This document shows positions 35,901 to 50,900 of a stretch of 64,000 nt of DNA, one piece after another. A program made the translations under genes and the position numbers. The DNA lies in assembly GCA_036172665.1 (NCBI GenBank), contig CM069870.1, positions 66,960,212 through 67,024,211 on the forward strand. The letters run 5' to 3'. Numbering within the stretch: position 1 is the first letter of the stretch; every line of letters starts with the position of its first letter. Origin of the DNA: Prosopocoilus inquinatus (Eukaryota > Arthropoda > Insecta > Coleoptera > Lucanidae). The notes under the pieces were generated by a model. That model did not search any database. It was given only the letters and a program-made list of their open reading frames with translations, and was not told the origin of the DNA.

Positions 35901-38900
35901 CTGCATCAGACACCATTAGTAATATATTTTCCGATTTAACTTGATTAGGTGCATATAAAAGTGTCAAGCTGTCGTTAATAAAACGTGCGATCGTTGAATG
36001 ATTTGTTTTTTCCAAAACTGCACTATTTACCAAATAAGATATTGGTGCAACTGTGTTGCTTAATACTCCTGCTAACATATTTGCTACATAACGACCGCAG
36101 GCATCTGTCGTTTCATCAACTACTATATAAATATTGTTGTCGCTAAGCTTCTCTCTTATTTTCTTCATCCGTTGCTGGTAGCATATACTTAGATAGTTTT
36201 TCCGCAAAGTCGATTCATTTGGAATATGACGATTGCAATATTTTTCCAAAAATTTCGAAAACTTGCTTGTTCAAGTTTATGCCAAGGAATGTTTGACTCT
36301 GCCATAGCACTGCACAAGTCTAAAAAGAATTCATTTCCTGTGTCACTGCCCTGTGAGTTACTGGCTGTTGAAGAAATAAAAGACTGCTTAAAGTTAGACA
36401 CACATCTTTTCTCCGACTCCTTATGGAGGTTTGTAGCCAAATGTTGATCAATCTAGTACTTTTGGTCTGACGACACCTTAAAATATTGTCAAAATGAAAA
36501 TGTGATTTTTAAGAGAATTTGTAAGGTATCTACCTGTTTTGAGCATGCGTTGCAAAAAATAACTTTTCCATCTGTAGTTAGATGTTTAGATGCTTTAATC
36601 CATTTTTTCAATAGCTCGGATCGAGAGGATGCTACTTTCGGCATTTTGAAAAGATAAGCACTGAATTTATTTCGTCTTTAAATTAAATAAGAAAATAACA
36701 ACTAATTCGCGTTGATAAATACACTAGTCACTAGTCACACACATTCACGGAGTTCTTATCTCAAACTGAAATGCAAAACATAAGTGCAAAATGCAAGTGC
36801 AAGTCGCTACAGATTCCCAGAAAATCACATTCCGGGAAATCGTAAAATAAAGTGGCCAGACGTTGAGGAGAATAAATTACTTCTTGGAAAAGCTGCAGAC
36901 TTGAATATTGACCGTATATGGAATTATAATGTTATTTATATCAATATATGGATAAATAAATAAATATGCGCTAAAAGTCTAAAATATTAAGTTATATGCG
37001 AAATAAAACTACCATTTTTGGGCTTCTCTAATCGACAAACATATAAATACAAAACGCCAAGTTTAGGTATGTTAGCGTAAAAAACTTGTAAAAACTTATA
37101 AATCCGGTCTCTACTTATCACGATCTCGGGTGAAGAGTAGTTTACAAATAGTCATGTGTGAAGTACCAAGTTTGTTAAGAGAATAATTTTATTTTACAAG
37201 AATACAATTTGTTCTCAAATAGTTTTTTTTTGGTATTTAAGTAAAGAAAAAGTTATTAGACTTAGTCTTTATTATAGGCAACCACACAAACGTTTGTGTT
37301 TGTTGGGTTACCTATATTAAAGTTTCCTATTTTTTGAATAGTTTTGTTTCTTTTTTTTTAAATAATAGTAATAACATAAACAAACAAGAATGTTATTAGA
37401 ATAAATTTTATAATTTTTATAGGCAATTAAATAATTCTTTCCAATTTTACAGGAGAAATTAGAAGAAAAAAGTACTAGTTTTTGTTCACTTGTTACTTCT
37501 ATTCTGTAACTATTCTGAAATCAGGAATAAATGGAAAATCGTTCAAATATGTAAAATGGTGCATAATCGCAGTGAATTGTAAAAGCTGGCAAAATTTGGA
37601 AAAGTCAAGAAATGTTTTACTGAAAATAAAGTGGAAATCATAAAATATTTTGAAATTATTTCATTAAATGTATTCTAATATAAAGTAGTAATTTATTAAC
37701 AATTTTTTTTTTAATTATAACTTTGCTTTGGAATATAAATTAAAAAGTTAGAAAACGTTTGCGCAAAGTAAGAAATGGTAGAAGTACTTTGCACATACTG
37801 CACGTTTTCTGAAAACAATAAAGGAAGAGAAAATTTAGGAGATTTACGCAATCTCAGTGAATCGTGAAAAAAATTATCACATTGCAGGTACATGTATAAA
37901 TGAAAAAGTTTTTATTCTTGAAGGCTTTTGTACAGGCAACCATACAAACGGTCTTGTTTATTGAATGGTCTACACTAATGCGTCAGTATTTTTTATACGT
38001 TTGTTATTTCTTTTCTGAAGAAGGTTCAGGAAGAATTGGAAAATTGTTGAAACCTTTCAAAATCAGGATAATTGAATACCTCAAGCAGTCGTTTACGTTA
38101 AGTCCTTTCAAAAGAAAATTTATTCGTACCGCGTTTAGTGTTGTCAACCATACAAGCCAATGAGTTAATTAGTTTGCTTACACTGCGGATTCTCACCTTG
38201 AAACAGTCTAATTTATTTAATTTTCAAGCAAATTGGCATGCTATTGAAATTGATAGTTTCTAATTTTGAAGATAATTTTATACATGTTCAAGAAAAACAT
38301 GCAAAAAATGGATACATTTATCTCACTTTTTAACAAACTTTGTACACATTTTTTATCGTATCTTACGGGCTTTTAATACGAAAATTAATTTGACCACAGA
38401 AATTGATTATTAAATATTCACAGACAATATTTTTATAAGAAAATTTTGTGCAGTGAAAACCTCGAGCAGCCTCTGTACAGCTGTTTCAGCCCTGCTTGGG
38501 GCTTCTTCAGCAGAGACGTAGCTCGACATTCCCACTGCAAACAAAAACGACTTGTCCAATTTATTCGCAATTGCGATGTAAGAGTGACGAACAGATAAAA
38601 TAGGGACAAAAACGGTCAAAAAGCGATCGTAATTTGTCGCTATTTTATCTGTTCAATATTTTTATAAGTGCAAAAGTTAATAAAATTGTATTTTTGTTAG
38701 TTAAGGGTTTTAGTCAAAGAACAAACTTCTTCAAAGGATAAAATCTTCGGAGAAATTAGTACTTTCTTAAATACATTGTGTGACGTTGTATAAAGTTTAA
38801 GCTTATTATCATTATTTAAAACATTAGTTTACAGTTGTTATAATATTAGGTGCTTTCTTTCGCTCACAAAATCGTGAACCAAACGTGTTTTGATTCAAAA

Positions 38901-41900
38901 ACAGACATTCTTTACTTTGAATCTCTCTATTTTTAAAACTTGTTTGGATTGAATTATGATTATTTACAAATGAACTGTCAATCAAAAATTCAAGTCAGGA
39001 GTTTTGCTGCAACAACTACGAAATTCAGGTCCAAACTATTCCAAAAACACGATTCAAACATTTAAGCGAAAGAAAGCACCTAAAGTATACAAATATGTAA
39101 AAAAAATAATAATAATTTCAGGTATTTGAAGATGCTGAAATAGGAACGACGGTCTTGGTCGTTTCCGCAACGGACAACGATGTTGGCATGAATGCCCAAA
39201 TCACGTACTCTTTAGGCGAAGACCAAGGTGACTCCGAACGGACGCACGACTTTACAATAAACCCCCAAACCGGTGCCATCGTTACAACAAAAAAACTAGA
39301 CAGAGAAAAGGTGGCTGGATATCTGCTGACTGTCACCGCGAAAGATGGGGGCAATCCACCGCTCTCTGACACCACCGATGTTGAAATAACCGTGAGAGAC
39401 GTCAACGATAATTACCCGGTGTTTAAACTCCCCATGTATAGCGGTAGCATCCTGGAAGACGCTTTGATCGGAACTTCCGTCATACAAGTCTCTGCTACAG
39501 ACGCTGATATAGGTCTGAACGGGAGGATACGATACACTTTAAGCGATAAGGACATTGAGGACGGTTCCTTTGTGATCGACCCCACCAGCGGAGTAATCAG
39601 AACCAATAAGGGTTTGGACCGTGAGTCGGTTGCTGCGTATGAATTAGAAGCGTATGCGATCGACAGGGGTTCACCGGTTTTGAGCAGCTCAGTCCCCGTG
39701 CACATACGCATTGAAGACATAAATGATTCCCCCCCGGCTTTCGATTCAGATAAAATTGTGCTCTACATTCCGGAGAACAGTCCAATTGGCTCGACTGTCG
39801 GTGAGATATACGCGAAAGACCCTGATGAAGGTGTGAACGCAATCGTTCAGTACTCAATCATCGGAGGGGAGGATTCCCAGAGCTTTTCGCTAGTGACTCG
39901 GCCCGGGTCCGAAAAGGCCGAGCTACTTACGATGACAGAACTCGACTATGAAAGCCCCCGGAAAAAGTTTGATTTAATCGTGCGAGCCGCAAGCCCCCCT
40001 TTACGCTCTGATGTCCACGTGGAAGTGATAGTGACCGACGTCAATGATAACGCACCGGTTTTAAAAGACTTCCACATCATGTTTAATAACTTCCGAGATT
40101 GTTTTCCTACGGGCCCCATCGGACGTATACCTGCTTTCGATGCGGATGTTTCAGATAAGTTGCATTACCGGATTCTATCGGGCAATAATGCCAACTTGGT
40201 TGCTCTAAACGAAACCAGCGGGCAGCTACAGTTATCCCCCCAGTTAAACACGAACGTCCCTAAAGTTGCCACCATGGAAGTGTCAGTCTCCGACGGGGTT
40301 AACGATGTCAAAGCCATAATGCATTTGACCGTGCGGTTGATAACCGAGGAAATGCTGTTGAATTCGATTACTGTTCGCTTGAACCAAATGACTAAAGAAG
40401 CATTCCTGTCTCCACTCCTGAGTTTTTTTGTCGATGGCCTAGCAGCAATCATCCCCTGCCCCAAAGAAAACATTTTTCTTTTCAGTATCCAGGATGATAC
40501 AGATGTGAATGCGAAGATCTTGAACGTGAGCTTCTCTGTGAAGAGACCGGATGTGCCCAAGGAAGAGTTCTACTCTCCCCAGTTTCTCCAAGAGAAGGTT
40601 TATTTAAACAGGGCCATACTGGCAAGGCTATCCACGGTTCAGGTTCTTCCCTTCGATGATAATTTATGCGTGCGGGAGCCCTGCTTGAATTACGAAGAGT
40701 GCTTGACCGTGTTGAAATTTGGCAATGCTTCGGGATTCATCAACAGCGACACCGTTTTGTTTAGGCCGATCTACCCGGTTACCACTTTCATGTGTAGATG
40801 TCCCATCGGATTTACAGGTTGCTCCCAAACAGCCACATCAGTTTTTCCCCCTTCATGTAAACGGCTGTTTTTGTTTTAGGTTCACGTGAACATTATTTGT
40901 GTGATACCGAGGTTAACCTGTGCTATTCCACCCCGTGCCAAAACAATGGGACCTGCAAACTCAGAGAAGGCGGTTATACTTGTATATGCCCCCCTAACTT
41001 CACAGGTAAGTATCTTGCAATTACGTACTACTTTTACAATCATCTTTCCCGCTCAGGTACAAACTGCGAAATCAAATTAGAATTTGACCCATGCAAACCT
41101 AACGTGTGCAAAAGTGGCTCCACGTGCAGCCCCCGTTTAAAAGGAGGATTCATTTGTGAGGACTGTTCATTAGCCGCTGGCCTAGAGCATTACACCCCGC
41201 TGTGCGAGCTTAAAAGCCGAAGCTTCAGCAAAAACTCCTTCCTAACATTCCCCAGTTTGAAGCAGAGGCACCGTTTGCATCTTCAATTGAAATTCGCAAC
41301 GCACCTCCTCAACGGCCTCCTCCTCTACAACGGTCGTTACAACGAACAGCACGATTTCATCTCGCTGGAAATAGTCGAAGGCACCGTGCAGTTTTCCTTT
41401 TCGCTTGGCAGCACTGTGACTAGGGCTTCTGCCTCGAAACCAGGGGGAATTTCCGACGGGCAATGGCACACCGTGACCGTCAGTTACTTCAATAAAACGG
41501 TGACCATTTCGTTGGATAATTGTGACACGGCTTTAGCCCTGAAGCACGGGTCTGAGTTGGGGGGTGAGTGGAACTGTGCCGGATTTGCTCAGCAAGAGCT
41601 AGAAGCGAGATGTGCAAGCCTAACGGAGACTTGCCATCGCTTCCTGGATTTAACCGGGCCCTTACAGCTGGGGGGCTTGCCGGCTCTACCTGCGACGTTC
41701 CAGCCAAACAATCATCACTACGAAGGCTGCATCTCCGATTTTAAAATTGACTACCGCTTTGTTGATTTGAATGGGTATGTCGCCGACAATGGGACAATCC
41801 CCGGCTGCCCAGAGAAACGCTCATTTTGCAGCTCGAAGCCCTGCAAAAATGGTGGCGAGTGCGTAGAGGGGTGGGCCATGTTTAAATGCGTATGCCCCGA

Positions 41901-44900
41901 TGGATTCGGGGGCCGTGACTGCGGCGAATTAACAAGCGACCCCTGGAGATTTTCTGGGGATGGTACCCTCTCATTTAATCCACTGCTAAGGCCGATACAA
42001 TTACCGTGGTTGAACGCACTGTCAATCCGGACTTTACAATCGGACACGTTTTTAATGTCGATACAAATCGGGCAGAACAGTTCGGCAGTCATTGCTTTAA
42101 AATCCGGCCTGCTTCACTACTCATACAATGGAGAATTCCTGAACTTGTCTTCGAAGTCTCTCTCAGATGGCCATTGGCATCACATCGAAATCACCTGGAT
42201 CGGCACTGAAATCAAATTGTCAGTCGATTACGGTGAACGCTCAAGCCTGCTGCCTTTTGCACCGAAAATCCAGGGGCTGTACGTGGGGAAAATTTTAATC
42301 GGGGGGCCTGATAATACCTACAGCAGTTTGAGTGCAGGGTACAATTATTTAGAGGGTTGCATTCAGGATGTGAAGATAGGGAATCACCAGACGAGCTTGA
42401 ATAGACCGACGGTTCGAGAAAATGTCATCGATGGCTGTTCGTCCCTCGAGGACTGCCAGAGTGAATGCCCTGCGACGGCTGATTGTGTAACTGAATGGGG
42501 GGATTCCCACTGTCAATGCAGGGAGGGCCACGTCGGGCCGCTCTGTGTCTCGCTGTGTAGCGTTAATCCCTGCGAGCACGGTGCAAGTTGCACCGAAGAT
42601 TCAGAGGATGTTCGAGGATATCAGTGCCAGTGTAATTCCACGGAGTATTCGGGGGAGTATTGTGAAAACAAAATGGCGCAGCCGTGTCCTTCGAGTTGGT
42701 GGGGATATCCTGTTTGTGGGCCTTGCCATTGTGATACGGCAGCCGGTTATAACCCTGACTGTGATAAAAACACTGGACAGTGCTATTGCAAAGAGAATCA
42801 TTATCAACCGCCTGGAACTTCGCAGTGTATTCCATGCGAGTGTTACCTCACCGGATCGTTCAGTCCCCAGTGTGACCAAGAAACTGGGCAGTGCCGATGT
42901 AGGGATGGGGTGATCGGGCAGAAATGCGATGCATGTCCAAACCCTTATGCTGAAATTACTTTACGGGGGTGTGAAGGTAAGTGCAGGACATTAAATCAAT
43001 TAAAGTTTCAAACAATGTGCGCGTTCAGGGACGCTCAGCGGCTGAGTTGTTTACTCAGCAATTGTTTGTAATTGGCTCACATTAAGGTAATAACCAATCA
43101 CAAACCACTTCTGAGTAAGCAACTCAGCCGCTGAACGCGCCCAATATTTAATCAAAAATTGCAATTAAATCATTGCATGCTATTAAAATTAATTCTTTTT
43201 AATAGTTAAAAGCAATTCAATTATTTTTTCCATTAACACAAGTAGAAGTAGAAAAATAAAAATAAACTAGTATTTTTGTACTTTTGTTTTTATTTTTTCT
43301 GAAGACAGGAAGAATCGAAAAATTGTTTAAACGTTTAAAAATTAGGAAAATTGCGTAGTTCAGTTAACTGTGTTAATTTTTTGATAGAAAAAGTATTACC
43401 ACTTTTAGTGCAAGCAACCATTGAAACTACCGAGTTCGTCGGTTTGCCTATACTATTTCAGTTACAATCACTATTATTTAAATTGCTTTAAATACTTATA
43501 TCAGGTATTTCCAACCTTTTTTTAAATTTTTTTTTTAGTTTTCGTTGACCCCCTCCCCTACTTGAAGATTAAATCAGCTTCATGTTTTCAGAAGACTGCT
43601 TCACTATCATTAACAAACTCCTTATTTGAGTTTTAATAAAAGAATTGAATATTATCAGAATAAAAACGAAAATTAATAATAACTAAATATTTGATAAAAA
43701 ATTTCAAAAAACAACACACTTCGTTGTGATGAACTGTATTCAACGTCATCTATGAGCCAATTAAGAAATTAGTTCAATTAAGTGTTCTTAGTAACATTGT
43801 TAACTTTACACTATTTTCAATTCAAGTTGGTATAATTAATGGGCCGCTGTAAATAAGCACGTCATGTTGGATTTGACTGCTTAAAGCGCCATCGATCGCC
43901 CTAAAATGAAAACTAATTCGGATAATTTTTTTCTTATTACAATGAAAAAGTAAAATCTAGGCGTGTAAAACTCATACAGAACGCCATCCGTTCTCCAAAA
44001 GTGAAAACTATTTTACTAGTATTTCCTAAAATGGCATTTCATCTTCGCGTCGATGTTCTCAGTAAAATCTCTGACGGCTAACAATAATTTTAATTTCAAA
44101 ATTAAATTTGAAAATAAAAACCATTCCCGTGAAGGGAAACATTCTCAAAGTGCCATCTCCTGGCCAAAACAGTAAAAAAAAAACAATTTTAATCGAATTT
44201 CGTGTAACAGAATTTCGATCTTGGTGTTGCTCACGACAAAACCCAGTCTTCTAATTTCGTAATTTCGATAATAATTGCAAGATTAAATTGAAAATTTGAA
44301 AAGTTGGGTTGGAATAGAGGGTCTCTACGCGGTGGAATTATTTAAAACGCCATCTCTGAACCACAAACGGAAACTGTTTTACTCTAATGCCGACATTCTC
44401 GGCCATAACTTCGGCTTCTGCCCTTGCAATTATTTTAAGCGAATTATTTAGATTGCCATATCTCTTCACTCATTTATCTTCATTTGTTTAATTAAAATAA
44501 AAATACAGGGTGTAATTTTTATGAGGGGACAAACGTCCAGAGTTAGTTCATCACGTGGAATTATGAAAAAAAGTTCATATACACATATGCCGGCAAACGC
44601 ATAGTCTCTGAGACGTAGGGTCCGGAGAAAAGGTGTAGATAAGTTTTAAAATGTAGAAAAATTAAATAAAATTTAAACTTCATTTATGATCCAGGATCAT
44701 ATAAAGATATAAAGTTAGTTGCTTACTTACCCTTTCGTAAGAATAAAAACACTGCACAATGTTAACACTGTCACTTATTCACATTAAGAAATATTAATGG
44801 CAAATAAAAAAAAAACAAAAGCAAATTTAAAACGTACTCACCGCGCTGCAACCCTATCAGGAACTTGACGTGGAACTGAAATTAAACAAAAATAAACGAA

Positions 44901-47900
44901 ATTGCCAAATAAAAAGAAACTTATTCGTAATACTTACCCTACCTTTTATCGCTGCGTGCAGTTCTACCTACTTGCCGTTAGCCTGGAACCGACGCGACCT
45001 CCAACCACAACACCGCACTAATCACTGAAAAATAAAAAAAAAATTGACAGTTCTTATCCTTTCTGTTACATGTGAATATGATTGTTTTTCAGTTTCGCTT
45101 TTTGGTAATTAAATTTACTATCAAAAGGCGCTAGTAAAAATTTTGTAACCCGGCGGCTTGACTTTTAGCTACGCCACTGTATAGATCAAAATATTAATTG
45201 TTCATACTTATGAAAGGTGGAGTTTATAACGGGCCATTTTTAAAATTTTTGATTGGAGTAAGCCATGACTTTTATAAATTAACAGTTAAAGTAAGCTTTT
45301 AATGAATGAACCAGGCTTTAATTAATTCAATTTGAATTATCTGACAATCTGATGATTTAAATCAAAATTTCAGTTGTCTTATCAGAGTTGCCAAGAACCT
45401 TTATCAAAATCATGGCATACTATAATTAAAAGCTTTTGAAATGACCCGTTGCTATGGCTGAGGTACATTTCAAGATTCACGAATGACACAGGGATAAAGT
45501 TACAGTCGAAAGCAAAAAATAGTAGACGATTTCAGTTAGTTTCTCATTCTGCAAAATGGTACTGTTTAAATACGACTTCACAGATTTTACTTTAGTTTTG
45601 AGCTTGTCAAATCTGAAAGTTTTCAAATTTTTTAGCGTCAACTAAAAGAAAAAAAAATACAGGAAACTGTAATTGTTGACTATTTTTTGCTTTCAACTGT
45701 AATTAGTGACTGTGTTAATGACTAAAGCACTGCAAGTGTAAAACGTTGACAGTTACACTTAGTCGATTATCAGGTACAAATTATTGTTATTAGTTGAAAG
45801 CAAGAAAATAGTAGACAAAAATAGTTTCCTGTAATTATTCTTTCTCAAAATAGTATTGATTAAAGATGAATTCATAAATTTTACCAAAATCTTAAGCTAC
45901 GTTTCCATGCATCCGTTATGCGTCGTGCGTCGTTCCGTCGTGAATTATTATTGGTTCATTTTAAATATTTTTCGCAACCGCCAAGAGATTTGCTGCGCTG
46001 CAGCAATAACAAATTGACGACGCAACGACGGCGACGCACGACGGATGCATCGAAACGTAGCTTTAAGCTTGTTAAATTAGAAAGCTTTTAGTTTTTTTAC
46101 ATGTTATTTGTGATCCTTGGGGGTCCATATCGACCCCGTTGGAAACATCTCTTATATTATTAACTATTTTTCAGAATTTTATTATTTATTTATCTATTGT
46201 AAATTATTTTTAATTTTGAAGAAGATAAAAGCACAAGAATTGTGAACTGTGAAACAAGCAAAAGATTCTTGGGACCTTCAGTACAGGCAACCAGACAAAC
46301 AATGATGATTATTTGTTGTATTGCAATACAAAGAACAAAACAAAAAAAAAGAACAAAGCAGTTTTTTGTCCGCAAAACTTCAAATTCAGAAAAATTTGAA
46401 AAGCTTTCAAAATTTTTAAATGTCAACTGTGAAATCGTATTTAAACAGTACCATTTTAGAGAAAAAGAAATTATAGGAAACTGTAATTGTCTATTATTTT
46501 TTGCTTTCAATTATAATTAGTGGCTAAAGCACTGCAACTGTAAAACTTTGACAATTACAATTAGTCGATTATCAGTTACAAAAATTATTTAATTGTGCCC
46601 CACACTCAATATTAAAAAATTTTAGTCGTATATGATGGTTGCCCGAGAAGTTCCTCCATGGGTATTTGGTGGCCACGAACCAACTTCGGCCTCGACGCTC
46701 TAGAGAATTGCCCAAAAGGTGCCCTGGGAAAAGCATCGCGTTCCTGCGACAACCAACTGGGAGGTTGGCAACAGCCCGACTTGTTTAATTGCACATCGGA
46801 TCGTTTTGCTGAACTCCGAGATCAGGTATTGGGTCAATAATAAATAAATAACCAGAAATTAAACTAAATAAACGATTTGGTTTGCTGCAGTTGTCGATGA
46901 TTGAGAGCGGTGAGCTCCAACTGAACACATTCGTCGCCATAAAATTAGCATCCGACTTGCACAAGGCCACAAATTTGACTCTGAATTTATACGGAGCCGA
47001 TGTCCTGGTGACTTACGATTTAATCCAGGAATTGTTGCGCTATGAATCAAGAGTTTATGGCTTGAATTTGACTCACAGCCAAGATAAGGATTACATAAGC
47101 GTAATTAAACCTCATCTTTGTTGCGGCTTTGCCCCCTATTATCGCATTTTTTTTTAATTTAGAATTTGGTCCACTCAGCGAGTGCAGTCTTAGATTCGAA
47201 ATATCTCGAGCACTGGAATAGAATAAAAGAATTGACTTATGAGGGCAGCGAAAGACTCGTGTCTGCGATTGAAAATTACATCAACATCCTTTCGGCCAGC
47301 CAACACGATACCTACACGAATCCTTTCGAAATCGTCTCACCAAACATGAGTAAGTTGGTACTTTTGCAACCACAGATAGACTGCAAAATTTTTTTTATTA
47401 GTTTTAGGCCTGGATATAATCACTCCTGAATCCCTGTACGGTTATGAACCCGACGGTGTTTCCATCCACCCCGTTGATCAAACCTACACGACTGAACGAG
47501 TTGTTCTACCCGACACGTCTCAGTTTCTAGAAAATGCACCTGCGATGCAGACCCCTGGCCCTCTAGTTGCCTTTCCGAAATACAACAACTACCTTCAAGA
47601 CAAATCCAAATTCGACAAGTACTCGAAAATATTCGTGCCCTTGAAACTCCTGGGAATCAGACCGTTGGAACACGGTGAGCTGTTAACCAAACACGTCCTG
47701 CCTGAAGACGGTGCCGTCCTGAGCTACGCAGAGTACAAACAAGCCGGAGCTCTCCTGCCTAATTTATACGACGATTCCGTCATGCGAAGATGGGGCGTTG
47801 ATATTACAATCGGGTCTCCTCTGGTTTCCCTCAGCATTTTGATACCTGAGTACGTGGAAGCCGTCTCGAAAACAAGGGGTACCGAAATGAAAGTGCATTT

Positions 47901-50900
47901 TCAAGATGTGAAAATCCCCGAGTTGGACTTCGAGGAGCGAGAAAGGGAGCTCAAGAAGAGCTTGAACGAACCCGAGATTAAACTGCACGAGAACGATGCG
48001 CAGTACCTGAAATTAGAGGCGGCGCATCGGGTGAAACGTGATAGGAGTTCGACGACCAAAAAGTTGCTTTACAAGAGTCTCTTCGGGGTTCCGTTAACTT
48101 TGCCCATTCGTTTGCAGATTTGGCTGGATTCTGATATCACGATATTTAATGAACGGTCTAATCCGCAATGTGTACATTGGTCTACAGCGAGGGGGTAAGT
48201 AAAATCATTTAAACTTTATTGCATGTCGTATGTCTAAAACGCATCTTTTTTTAATTTGGAAAATCAAGATGATGTTGAGGTTAATATTAATGCTCTTATT
48301 ATTAATGACACAAGCAACACTAAAGGTCCTGCAAAACTACTTGAAATTAAAGTTAAGAAGAATTAAATTCTTTGAATATAATTTGAATTAATGATAGGTT
48401 TCTTGAGTGCAAGCAAATCTACTATTAAATAATTTAACAGAATGCAAATTTGTCATTAAATATATAGGCATTTTAAATTTAATTTTAAATGCAATTCTAA
48501 ATAGAGAAAATGAGCAATTTTCAACAATTTAATAGTGGTCGTGGATTGTAGATATTCAGGGTTATTCTGTAACTATCAATTGATATGGTCTTCAATAATT
48601 CAATAAATCATAACAATTCTCGTTAGGAAACTATTTACAGAATACCAATTATGCAAGGTCACTTGAAACAGTGTTACAGAATAGACCCCATTAAGGGCCA
48701 GTTGTACAAACGAGGTTAAACTGATCTTCAAATGAACCAGGTTCAGAGTTTTAATTAGTACAAGAGTAATGAATTTATACAAGAATTTAATATTATTATG
48801 TCCAAGAATTAAACTAAAATAGTAAAGGAGACTGTGGTTTAAGAAATAATTGAAATTAATCTCCGCCCACAATAATTTTATATCCGTAGATACGTATTTC
48901 GGTAGCTAAGCTGCCATCGTCCGTACGTTACCAACTTAAAAGCACTTAAAAAGATCTAAAAACAACCTAATCAGATTTAGATCTTTTTAAGTGCGTTTAA
49001 GTTGGTAGCGTACTGAAGATGGTAGCTTAGCTGTCGAAATACGTATCCACGGATATAAAATTATTGTGGGCGAATTTTAATTATGTCCAAGAATAATGAA
49101 TTTATAAAAATCTCGATTTTTTCGATTAATTTCAAAACTGCTGGGATTATTCCTGCCATCTGTTAACGCCGCCCGCGGATCGTGAAATGTACCTCAGCCA
49201 CGACATTATGACATGACTTTAGGGATTTTAGATAAACGTTTTGGCAACTTCCCGGTTAAACAATTATGTCCTTGTCAACATTTCTGTTTAGGTAATTATT
49301 AGTTGCTCTGATAAATACAAATTATTTGTATAAATTAATGTGTCTGCACCTTCAAATTTAAAATTGTTCTCGATGGTTCATTGTAGAGTGAAATCGAAGG
49401 CGGACCTTCTGCTGTCGCTGAGGTACATTTCAGAATCCGCGCAGTTGGTCGTGGTTAGGGTACATATTACTATAAACAGTTCACGATTATATCAAATTCG
49501 GACTATCTAGGAAAATCTGACATTTTAGTTGGCAATACCGTTATTCGTCAAAATAAATTTATTTTAGGTTATAGTTGATGAGACCAAAACATTCTTGTAT
49601 TCAATAAAACTGCTTCTAACGTACACTTTCTTGTTGGAAGAAATAATTTTTGTCATTTTGAGTAAATCAGAAGTTGAAGAACACAATTCAGGAGTAAATT
49701 GACTAAGTTGATGTTTGAATTGACAACAGGCGAATATTTTTTTTAAAGAATCGTCATATGACAGGACCTGATGCCAAATTAATAAAAAAATACCATGACC
49801 CACTGCGCGTTTAAAACAATAGTGAACGGTTTTTACATACAGACACGAAGGTTGGTATTCCCGCCATTTTACATGCCGCCATTGTTTAGGCGGTTTATTA
49901 ATAATATAGTATGAGGTTATGAAATACAGTGTACTGTTAATCAAATGATTTCACGTTACTTTCGTTAGTTTTTTTTTATTCGCTGATCAAAATAGCAAAT
50001 TGATGAAAGGTGCATTAATGTATTAATACAACAATATGCCGCTGTTTTCAAACTTTGCACTTTATCAACCACCTAAACAATGGCTGAAAGTTACGGAATC
50101 TTGCCACGCAACATCAAAGGTGCCTCCCGGAACTTTTATATGTGTGTGTTCAGCCAGATTCATTGCTAGGCATTTCGCGTTGGCGTTAAAATTCTACGCG
50201 ATTTTATTGGCACAATTTAAAAGTATATAATTTGTTTAATAAAATGAACCAATCAAATAGCTATCCCGTAACGCGGCGATGAAAAATCGCCTAGCAATGA
50301 ATCCAGCTTTAATCTGTGGTGGGGTTTCTAGATTTGATTGACATTTAACATGTCGGAGAGGGTTCGGAATCTCGACGTCATTTTCGTTAGTAATGTCAGC
50401 TTTTATAGTTGGGTAACCTAACTTGACATGATTATCCCGTGGATTGTAAAGAATAAATCATACTATTGCTAATTCGTAGGCGATATGGAGCTTGAGAAAA
50501 TGGCGGATCTGACGTTGTGTTTCCGAACCTTCTCGGACATGTTAAACGTCAATCAAATCTAGGAACCCTAGTGGTGGTCATGACTGGTCATGACTCCAAA
50601 CGTATGTCGTAAGATAACCCAAGAGATAACTGAGATAACCACATTCCAGCTCTACCGGCTGTTAAAGTTAGGTTAGGTTTAACCGCGTCTATTTTGGCAT
50701 TCAGATTATCGGCATACAAAAATTGGAACAAAAACGGCATTTACAATTTACGATAGTCCACCACGTTTTGATAATTGAAAGAATTCATTACCTATAGAAG
50801 ATGGAAGCCAAAGGTGGAGCTTATGCTGTGGTCGAGGTACATTTCAGGATACGCGTGTTTGGGCGTAGGTATACACCCCGGTTTCTGGAAGTGATTAATT

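Larger units (their letters stand above)
34301..39121 (+). other. stan: stan intron 5 (between coding exons 5 and 6)
   Basis: 4821 bp. It holds a hairpin-core repeat copy (34760-34826), a 2181-bp hAT element, further hairpin-core copies (37262-38195), one hammerhead-bearing repeat arm (38445-38665) and a 234-bp MITE that ends 40 bp before the acceptor. No other gene. Confidence 0.85.
42977..46625 (+). other. stan: stan intron 8
   Basis: 3649 bp. Contents: a palindromic MITE right after the donor (43019-43142), a hairpin-core repeat (43140-43470), four GCCATC-containing diverged units (43880-44420), a possible minus-strand element with exon-like donors (44508-45178), two related segments (45500-45790 and 46380-46590) and a MITE (45893-46065). 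No gene recognised. Confidence 0.8.

Noticed and set aside
41489..42835. Several minus-strand frames of 70-113 codons opposite the EGF/laminin-G exon
   Set aside because: Shadows of the real plus-strand coding exon.
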